10,784 bases of DNA, taken from contig JAUVKA010000088.1 of assembly GCA_030592205.1 (NCBI GenBank), positions 1 to 10,784 of the forward strand. Direction: 5' to 3'. The translations under genes and the position numbers were made by a program. The stretch comes from Bacteroidota bacterium (GTDB taxonomy: Bacteria; Bacteroidota; Bacteroidia; Bacteroidales; UBA12481). Positions 5,565 to 10,784 of the stretch are shown one piece after another. How positions within the stretch are numbered: position 1 is the stretch's first letter; each line of letters begins with the position of its first letter. The notes beneath the pieces were generated by a model, which made no database searches, was not told the origin of the DNA, and saw nothing but the letters and a program-made list of their open reading frames with translations.

Positions 5565-8204
5565 TTAGTGAACAATTATTTTTCCAGTCTCATTTCTATC
5601 ATTTCTAACAAAGTAGATTCCTTTGGATACTGATTTCTTATCCTGGTCTTTTAGATCCCATTCAGGCTGGTTTAATTTCCTGATGAATTTACCACGAATA
5701 TCCAGAATTTCGAAGGATTCACTGTCTCCACCGAAGTAAACTTTTTCATTTGCAGGAACAGGCCAAACCTTAATGGAACTTCTGTTCAGAGGAACTTTCT
5801 CTATACTTGTTAGAGACCAATCGGTTGTTTTGCAATATATATCGAGATTCCTGTCAGTTCGATTTTCAGACCAGGCAAATACGATTTGCTCATTATTGCA
5901 AGCTAAGCCATTTTTCCAAAAGTAGGCATGGGCATTGGGTTTATGTCCTTGTTCGTTAATAATTTCAATGGGGCCTACTGGTTCACCGTTTTCATAAACA
6001 CGGGCAAGTAACTTCGGAAAATACTTGCTGAATTTGTCAGAAGACCAGGCTACTACAGTCTTATGTCCATCTGGTGAAAGACAAACTGAAGCTGATAGAT
6101 CCAAATCAAGCCATGAATAGTAGCTTTGCTTATCCGACACTTCTATAGGATCTCCTTGTCTGGTTGCATCAGGAAGGTAGTATTGCAGAAAAATTCCTTT
6201 TGATTCTTCAGCGACAATGCAGAAATTCCCATCATTACTTATTGCTAATGATGGTTCTCCTGATAAAGAATATCCCTGTGGTTCATATGCGGTACTGACT
6301 TCATCAATTGGTACCATGCTGCTCGAAAACCTTTGAAGATCGATCTTTCTTTCTTGATCAACTCGCCAAATAACCACAACGTTTCCACTTACATCTATCC
6401 CTATCTCAGGTCTGGTGCAATCTGAAGTTTCATCAGTAGGGCTTATATCAAACATATCACCAATTAAAATTCCAGTCTCCGAAACTACTTGTCCTCTAAT
6501 AACAGCTCTCCAACTTTCATTCATCTCTTCCCAAACTACTACAAAGCCACCGTCGGGTCTTGCGGCAATGTCATTTCGATAGCAGTTTATGTCACTACTT
6601 CCACCTCTAACTGTAATGTTTAAACCAACCAGGGAGCCTGTTTCTTTACTATAAACCTGGCCCATGACATGTATATTCTGAGTTCCCCATTCATAATCAT
6701 ATTCATTGCTTCCAATCCAGACGACTAAATCTGTGCTGCCCTTCCCTGAGGCTGTAGAGGGATTGACCTGGCTGGCACTATCCTGATCTTCCGGAGCAAG
6801 CTTGTTAAGGCCTATTAAGTTATTATCAGCATCAATATTCTGACATAGAACATTGGTGTTAAATCCTTCACGATATTGCCAGGAAACCAGCTTATGATTC
6901 ATGCTATTGATCGAAACCGAAGGCTTAATATCTAAGTCAGCACTACTACTGTCATCAATTTTGAAGTTTGCCCCGATTTTAACACCATTCTCAGTTATCA
7001 ACTGTCCAAAAACATCAGTCTCTGCAGAAACATGAGGATAAAGATGTTGATGTCTTTTGTCAGTGAATACAATTATCTGGTTCCCATTTGAGTTTTTAGA
7101 AACTGTCAACCCTGACTTTTGCACATTAAAGAACGTAAATCCCAAATCATCACCCATAAATTCATAATCGTCGGCCTCATTTCCATCAACAATTTCAAAC
7201 ATAACCAGTTGCCCTCCAAGTGATGATACCATTTGAGTTTTTGTTCCTGAACGTTTTATAACGCGTGGACTTGAATAGCTATTTGCTATGGATGGCGAGA
7301 CGGGGACAGGAGCTTCTGAAACAGAGCAATCATCATTATATGTTGCTCTAAGTATGTTGTGTCCAGCTCCATTCTCCTCACCGAAATAGACTTCAAGTTT
7401 GCCATTCAGGTTTTGTCCCAGATCATAGCCGAACCAATATATTGATTCTCTTATCAACCTAGCTTGTCCTTTGATCGAGAGATCAGTATTTAAAGACATG
7501 ATGTATTGACGTTCAGGAGCAAATACATATTCTATCCAGGAGAAATAGATAACATTTTCATCAGCAATAATTTTCATATCGGTGAAATCATAGCAATCTC
7601 CTGTGTGCACCAATACATAATCACCATCCTTCTGACCATCCTGATCATAGGCTTGCAAATACAATTCATCAGTAGCATCATAGGCAAAAGCAACGAGAAA
7701 GCCTCCACCCGGTAAACTGGTAACCGTACTTCCTAAGCCATACATGCCAGAAGGGTTTATCTGAAATTCATCTACCAAAACAGTGAGATCAGATGAGTAT
7801 AATTTACTGTAGATGTATCCATTAAACCTCCAGAGGATCATTATTGTTCCATTCTTATCCATAGCACAAAACGGTTTGCTTTTGGATCTGATAGAATTAT
7901 CGTTTGAAACTCTGAAATTATTCCCTTCCGGAATCCCTGATTGGTCAAGTTTCTGAGCCCAAATGTCATCATATCCATCTCGGGTATCCTCCCAGACAAC
8001 AATAAATCCATTTTCGCCATTTGACGCAACATTTGGATTGGATTCATAGTAGGCCCCGTGATCTCCATACCCACTAACATGTATATCAGGGTGTATTACA
8101 CCAAATTCTGAATTGGTCGATTGTCCAAACAAAGAATATGAGAATAAAAAAGCTACAAGAATGAAGCCTGGCTTCGTCTTGTAGCTGAAGTATAAAATGT
8201 TCAT
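5565..8204 (-). CDS. T9SS type A sorting domain-containing secreted repeat protein
   Basis: This 879-aa exported protein starts with a signal peptide (residues 1 to about 28; hydrophobic core FILVAFLFSYSLFG, cleavage probably before QS). The body contains many repeats of a strand motif such as VVWEDTRDGYDDIWAQ (near 70), VVVWEE, VVWIGSNE, VVAWSSDK and VFAWSENRTDRNLDIY, each followed by a loop ending in Gly. This suggests a beta-propeller or similar all-beta fold. The last 80 or so residues form a T9SS sorting domain: SIKVWPVPANEKVYF, then FEILDIRGKFIRKL and SKGIYFVRN, ending in GKIIVH. It should cross the outer membrane by type IX secretion and be anchored or released. No enzymatic motif was found, so ligand and role are unknown. 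The ATG overlaps the TGA of the lipoprotein gene upstream (ATGA). Confidence 0.9.
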   Translation of the reverse strand: MNILYFSYKTKPGFILVAFLFSYSLFGQSTNSEFGVIHPDIHVSGYGDHGAYYESNPNVASNGENGFIVVWEDTRDGYDDIWAQKLDQSGIPEGNNFRVSNDNSIRSKSKPFCAMDKNGTIMILWRFNGYIYSKLYSSDLTVLVDEFQINPSGMYGLGSTVTSLPGGGFLVAFAYDATDELYLQAYDQDGQKDGDYVLVHTGDCYDFTDMKIIADENVIYFSWIEYVFAPERQYIMSLNTDLSIKGQARLIRESIYWFGYDLGQNLNGKLEVYFGEENGAGHNILRATYNDDCSVSEAPVPVSPSIANSYSSPRVIKRSGTKTQMVSSLGGQLVMFEIVDGNEADDYEFMGDDLGFTFFNVQKSGLTVSKNSNGNQIIVFTDKRHQHLYPHVSAETDVFGQLITENGVKIGANFKIDDSSSADLDIKPSVSINSMNHKLVSWQYREGFNTNVLCQNIDADNNLIGLNKLAPEDQDSASQVNPSTASGKGSTDLVVWIGSNEYDYEWGTQNIHVMGQVYSKETGSLVGLNITVRGGSSDINCYRNDIAARPDGGFVVVWEEMNESWRAVIRGQVVSETGILIGDMFDISPTDETSDCTRPEIGIDVSGNVVVIWRVDQERKIDLQRFSSSMVPIDEVSTAYEPQGYSLSGEPSLAISNDGNFCIVAEESKGIFLQYYLPDATRQGDPIEVSDKQSYYSWLDLDLSASVCLSPDGHKTVVAWSSDKFSKYFPKLLARVYENGEPVGPIEIINEQGHKPNAHAYFWKNGLACNNEQIVFAWSENRTDRNLDIYCKTTDWSLTSIEKVPLNRSSIKVWPVPANEKVYFGGDSESFEILDIRGKFIRKLNQPEWDLKDQDKKSVSKGIYFVRNDRNETGKIIVH

Positions 8205-8683
8205 TTTGTTAGATTTAGATTAATAAAGTTAAAGATATGATTCTGTATTGCAAACATATCTTCACAAAAACATGCTGTTCCAGCAAACTTATTTATGATA
8301 ATATCAATAAGAATAATATGTGAAAGTAAGACAAAACCTAAACATAGAAGAATAATAACAATCAATTCATATCCTCCAAGAAATCCAGCTATTATCATAG
8401 TTTCATCGTCTGTCCAATCATTTGAAAGGATTTGCTTATTCCATTTCTGAAAAATGATTAAATATAAAATAAGATTAGTTTGAAAGTGATTGTCTTCAGC
8501 AATTTGTAATTCGAAAGCAAGATCATCTTTATCTGGATATTCCCACCTAAAAGTAGGCTCAAGGTTCTGTATTACCTCATTATTAGTTGGCATTTTCAAC
8601 ATAGAGGCACACCCATTAAAAAGCATTATAAATACTACCGCAATAATTGCTGATCTAATTAAAACTATGAGTTTCATCTTCAT
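8201..8683 (-). CDS. Putative lipoprotein with fibronectin III-like start and second membrane segment
   Basis: This 160-aa product has a lipoprotein-type leader: positive start MKMKLIVLIR, hydrophobic core, and LFNGC with Cys25 as the candidate lipid site. The lipobox is loose, as often in Bacteroidota. Residues 42-65 (LEPTFRWEYPDKDDLAFELQ) look like the first strands of the FN3-like domains common in Bacteroidota lipoproteins. Instead of completing that fold, the sequence runs into a strongly hydrophobic segment (about 96-125) and a short tail. That may be a real membrane anchor or the result of a fusion or deletion. It overlaps the T9SS gene by 4 bases, so the two are co-translated. MKL at 8677 is an alternative start. 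Function unknown. Confidence 0.65.
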   Translation of the reverse strand: MKMKLIVLIRSAIIAVVFIMLFNGCASMLKMPTNNEVIQNLEPTFRWEYPDKDDLAFELQIAEDNHFQTNLILYLIIFQKWNKQILSNDWTDDETMIIAGFLGGYELIVIILLCLGFVLLSHIILIDIIINKFAGTACFCEDMFAIQNHIFNFINLNLTK

Positions 8684-8754
8684 CTTTTTGGTTTAGGAAA
8701 TCAATTGACATTAAATGGAGTCATTTATACCATAAATTTTCATTCTGCCTGTTG

Positions 8755-8785
8755 CGAAGTGTAAGGAGGGACGAGTTGAATTCAA
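8755..8785 (-). promoter_or_regulatory. Promoter candidate for the lipoprotein/T9SS operon
   Basis: On the minus strand TTG (8785-8783) is followed after 19 bases by TACACTTCG (8763-8755), a loose match to TAnnTTTG. A start near 8747 would give a leader of about 60 bases before the ATG at 8683. Support is only the motif and spacing. Confidence 0.3.
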
Positions 8786-8818
8786 TATTGACTAATATTG
8801 AGGGTGATTAAAATATTT

Positions 8819-8896
8819 TCAAACATCGTTAGAATATTTATCGGCAAAAAACTCCATTGCTAGACTAATTCCAATCACGAATATGAGAACTGTCAT
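8819..8896 (-). CDS. Possible 25-aa membrane peptide
   Basis: A minus-strand ATG at 8896 opens MTVLIFVIGISLAMEFFADK and ends at TGA (8821-8819), giving 25 residues: a single hydrophobic segment followed by an acidic tail. The order is typical of small membrane proteins, but A+T-rich DNA produces such frames easily and no ribosome-binding signal or homologue can be named. Confidence 0.15.
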   Translation of the reverse strand: MTVLIFVIGISLAMEFFADKYSNDV

Positions 8897-8966
8897 TAAA
8901 AAAGTATTACTGATTTAGTATATTTCCATCCTTTAACATATTTCCCAATGTACGTTGTGTGCGTTG

Positions 8967-8995
8967 TTGACATAGGTTAATGTAGCTTACCTTTT
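8967..8995 (+). promoter_or_regulatory. Promoter candidate for the 5'-nucleotidase gene
   Basis: TTG (8967-8969) is followed after 18 bases by TACCTTTT (8988-8995), which differs from TAnnTTTG only at the last base. Transcription would start near 9002, about 37 bases before the ATG at 9039. Confidence 0.4.
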
Positions 8996-9038
8996 TAAAT
9001 TTAGTAAATACAATTAAGGTTCAAAAAATCAAAGCACT

Positions 9039-9971
9039 ATGCCATATCCTATCCAAAAAAAACTCGTAGTCGGGATTTCTTCAAATGCTCTTTTCGATCT
9101 AAAGAAGGAGGATGATATTTTTATTAATGAGGGCTTAGGGGCGTATAGAAAGTACCAGGTGGAACATAGAGAGGATTTTCTTAAAGAGGGTATTGCATTC
9201 CCATTTATAAGTAGATTTTTGAATATTAATGATGTGTATTCGGATGAAAAACCAGTTGAGGTAGTACTGCTTTCTAAAAATAGCCCTGAAACTGGTGTCA
9301 GGATTTTTAACTCTATTAAACACTATAAACTGGATATTAGTCGGGCTGCTTTTATGTCCGGGAAGACAGCCTATGAATATATTCCGGCTTTCAATATTTC
9401 TCTTTTTCTTGCCACTGATGAGAAAGATGTTCAACTTGCAATGGGTGCGGGCTATGGTGCCGGTAGAATAATTCGAACTGAAATTGTCGACGATTCTCAT
9501 ATTAAGGAGCTTAGGGTTGCGTTTGATTTTGATGGGGTTATAGCCGATGATGAAGCTGAGACTATTTATAAAGAGCAAGGGATAAAGAAGTATTATGAAT
9601 ATGAGACAGAGCATAGTGGGGATGCTCTTAGACCTGGTCCACTGGCTGATTTTTTTAAAAAGATCTCCTTTTTGCAAAAGCTCGAATCTAAGAAGGAGAG
9701 TAAAGATCCTACTTATAAGAAGATACTTAAAACTGCAATTATTACTGCTAGAAATGCTCCAGCTCATGAAAGAGCCATAAATACATTAAAAGAATGGGGT
9801 GTTTCTGTGGATGAGATGTTTTTACTAGGGGGTGTGGAAAAGAAAAGAATACTTGACATTATGAAGCCTCATTTATATTTTGATGATCAGCTCAGTCACC
9901 TTGATGGAAGCATTCAAAACATCCCTTTGGTACACATCCCATTTGGTGTTTCAAATAATAAAGATGAATAG
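9039..9971 (+). CDS. Cytosolic 5'-nucleotidase (NT5C1-like, PF06189 type)
   Basis: This 310-aa protein matches the 5_nucleotid family related to animal cytosolic 5'-nucleotidase 1, which removes phosphate from nucleoside monophosphates such as AMP. Seen in order: SSNALFDLKKED at 14-25, a YRKYQVEHRE stretch at 36-45, AFPFISRFLNIN at 53-64, VEVVLLSKNSPETGVRIFNSI at 73-93, DISRAAFMSG at 99-108, AFDFDGVIADDEAE at 161-174 (HAD-type aspartates 163 and 165), RPGPLADF at 198-205, ITAR at 235-238, and FDDQ at 281-284. All family blocks are present and the length is normal for bacterial members, so it should be active. It would act in the cytoplasm; there is no signal peptide. No cofactor or partner gene is adjacent, and the following short ORF is unrelated. 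Confidence 0.88.
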   Translation: MPYPIQKKLVVGISSNALFDLKKEDDIFINEGLGAYRKYQVEHREDFLKEGIAFPFISRFLNINDVYSDEKPVEVVLLSKNSPETGVRIFNSIKHYKLDISRAAFMSGKTAYEYIPAFNISLFLATDEKDVQLAMGAGYGAGRIIRTEIVDDSHIKELRVAFDFDGVIADDEAETIYKEQGIKKYYEYETEHSGDALRPGPLADFFKKISFLQKLESKKESKDPTYKKILKTAIITARNAPAHERAINTLKEWGVSVDEMFLLGGVEKKRILDIMKPHLYFDDQLSHLDGSIQNIPLVHIPFGVSNNKDE

Positions 9972-9980
9972 GTATAAGCG

Positions 9981-10205
9981 GTGCTGTTACTCCTGTTGTA
10001 CCGGATCAATGTGATTTCATCCACCAGCTTGGGTTTCACAATCCACGAAAACGAAGCCCAGTACAACAAACAAATTCAAGAATTCCTGAATGCCCTCTGC
10101 GACGGACTCGGATGTAACCCAGACCTTGATTGGGAAGATTTGGAGGATATTTACCTCGATGATGACAGCTGGGATGGAGATCCAACACCATTATCATATC
10201 AATAG
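9981..10205 (+). CDS. Short ORF, probably the C-terminal fragment of a larger gene
   Basis: This 74-codon frame opens only with GTG at 9981, nine bases after the nucleotidase stop, and ends at TAG 10203-10205. Residues 8-37 (YRINVISSTSLGFTIHENEA, then YNKQIQEFLNAL) resemble the end of alpha/beta-hydrolases, where a catalytic-His loop is followed by a '..fn..i.eFL' helix. The His position is not convincing. A very acidic tail follows (LDWEDLEDIYLDDDSWDGD). It is richer in G+C than the nucleotidase gene, and there is no clear ribosome-binding site or start. I infer a 3' gene remnant that kept its terminator. A genuine small acidic protein is the alternative. Function unknown. Confidence 0.4.
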   Translation: MLLLLLYRINVISSTSLGFTIHENEAQYNKQIQEFLNALCDGLGCNPDLDWEDLEDIYLDDDSWDGDPTPLSYQ

Positions 10206-10224
10206 GCTTCGGCCTTTTCCTTTT
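10204..10224 (+). terminator. UUCG-tetraloop terminator
   Basis: AGGC-TTCG-GCCT (10204-10215) forms a short stem with the very stable UUCG loop, followed by TTTCCTTTT. It overlaps the stop codon of the preceding ORF and would end transcription from the 5'-nucleotidase unit. The stem has only four pairs. Confidence 0.5.
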
Positions 10225-10458
10225 GTTACCAGACCAGTGCTAACTCCTGATTAATCTGGAACAGTTGAATATCAATACCTGACTTGAGCGTGAAATCCAA
10301 ATGGTATTTAATGATCTTAAGAATCAAAGTCAACAACCTATTGCAATCATTAACTTTCTTTCAATAATGTTACTACATTTATAGATGCCTATCACGAGAC
10401 AACTTAAAGTTATAATCTAAGGAGGGTTTTTATAAAAAGCATGAATTAAGTTAATAAG
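10206..10458. other. Spacer before the SbcD-like gene
   Basis: Apart from the terminator, no coding frame, RNA gene or strong repeat was seen. AAGGAGGG at 10419-10426 looks like a Shine-Dalgarno site but is over 30 bases from the ATG at 10459, too far to serve it. The nearest ATG (10441) is followed by TAA after one codon. Confidence 0.4.
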
Positions 10459-10784
10459 ATGACAATGTTCAAGTTCATTCACGCAGCTGATGTTCATTTG
10501 GATAGCCCATTGCGCGGTCTATCTCGCTACGAATCAGCACCAGCAGAATCCATTCGCGATGCATGCCGAAAAGCCTTCGAGAACCTTGTGGATCTGGCTA
10601 TTGAAGAGAAGGTCTCATTCCTTCTGTTGGCAGGCGACCTGTATGACGGTGATTGGAAGGATTACAGTACTGGTATTTTCCTCAGTCAGCAAATGGGCCG
10701 GTTGGGTCAGCACAACATATCGGTTTTTTCCGTTGCCGGAAACCACGATGCCGCCAATCGAATGACCAAAGCCCTGAATAACCC
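10459..10784 (+). CDS. SbcD/Mre11-type metallophosphoesterase nuclease (5' part only)
   Basis: From ATG at 10459 an uninterrupted frame runs off the window end (108 complete codons). The product begins MTMFKFIHAADVHLDSPLRG, with the metal ligands Asp11 and His13 of the first phosphoesterase motif. LLLAGDLYDGDW follows at 56-66 (Asp60) and then VAGNHDAAN at 92-100 (Asn95, His96). These are the signature blocks of DNA-repair exonucleases of the SbcD/Mre11/YhaO group (COG0420). They act with an SbcC/Rad50- or YhaN-like ATPase, which would be expected downstream, outside the window. The spacing DxH...GDxxD...GNHD is normal, so no damage is visible. ATG at 10465 is an alternative start. It is richer in G+C than the rest of the window. 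Confidence 0.85.
   Translation, partial: MTMFKFIHAADVHLDSPLRGLSRYESAPAESIRDACRKAFENLVDLAIEEKVSFLLLAGDLYDGDWKDYSTGIFLSQQMGRLGQHNISVFSVAGNHDAANRMTKALNN

Larger units (their letters stand above)
8684..9038. other. Intergenic region between divergent transcription units
   Basis: This A+T-rich spacer separates the lipoprotein/T9SS operon (minus) from the 5'-nucleotidase gene (plus). Besides the two promoter candidates and a possible 25-aa peptide listed separately, it holds an A+T-rich hairpin: TCAATATT (8782-8789) pairs with AATATTGA (8794-8801) over GACT. It overlaps the -33 element of the minus-strand promoter candidate, so it could be an operator. No RNA gene was recognised. Confidence 0.5.

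Noticed and set aside
9135..9767. 210-codon minus-strand ORF
   Set aside because: Antisense to the 5'-nucleotidase gene, whose family blocks are all in the plus-strand frame; the opposite product has low complexity and no recognisable domain.
10419..10426. Shine-Dalgarno site for the SbcD-like gene
   Set aside because: Over 30 bases from the start codon, outside a working distance, and Bacteroidota rarely depend on such sites.
10490..10765. 91-codon plus-strand ORF near the right edge
   Set aside because: Overlaps the SbcD-like frame, which carries the DxH, GDxxD and GNHD motifs and simply has no stop before the window ends.

Overview
The window looks like accessory DNA from a Bacteroidota chromosome. 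Three things suggest this: a large secreted protein ends in a type IX secretion (T9SS, 'type A') sorting domain; the best promoter candidates fit the Bacteroidota pattern TTTG-N19-TAnnTTTG; and most genes are A+T-rich with no clear Shine-Dalgarno sites. Genus cannot be told from the sequence.

Left edge (1-530): the 3' half of a tRNA-Val(TAC), with its 5' half missing, followed by a terminator-like hairpin. A second 17-bp copy of the same tRNA end lies 106 bp further on. This is the footprint of one or more tRNA-targeting integrative elements. A fragment of an unrecognised reading frame follows.

Region 597-5541 is a partly decayed defence/toxin-antitoxin cluster. It holds an intact two-gene operon on the minus strand, an AAA15-type ATPase (RloA-like) overlapping a TOPRIM-like RloB protein, with its own promoter. 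Next to it is a frameshifted, internally deleted remnant of a Schlafen/AlbA_2 ATP-binding regulator (plus strand). Then, on the minus strand, comes an apparently intact 517-aa Fic protein with an N-terminal AbiEi-like helix-turn-helix region, a terminator, and between them a stub that may be the start of a deleted AbiEii-like partner. A 24-bp tandem repeat precedes the Fic gene, and beyond it lies the C-terminal remnant of a tyrosine recombinase.

Region 5565-8683 is a two-gene minus-strand operon: a small putative lipoprotein overlaps (ATGA) the start of an 879-aa T9SS-exported repeat protein, probably a surface or secreted beta-propeller.

Region 8684-9038 is intergenic with divergent promoter candidates. 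Region 9039-10205 holds a cytosolic 5'-nucleotidase-like gene (NT5C1/PF06189 type) and a short, probably truncated ORF ending in a UUCG-loop terminator. At the right edge an SbcD/Mre11-type nuclease gene starts at 10459 and runs out of the window.

The intact RloAB operon and the intact Fic gene, set among several truncated genes and an integrase scar, fit a defence hotspot with repeated gain and loss. No wholly new system is proven. The least explained items are the 24-bp repeat array before the Fic gene, the Fic/AbiEi-like fusion with a lost partner, and the nested tRNA-end repeats.
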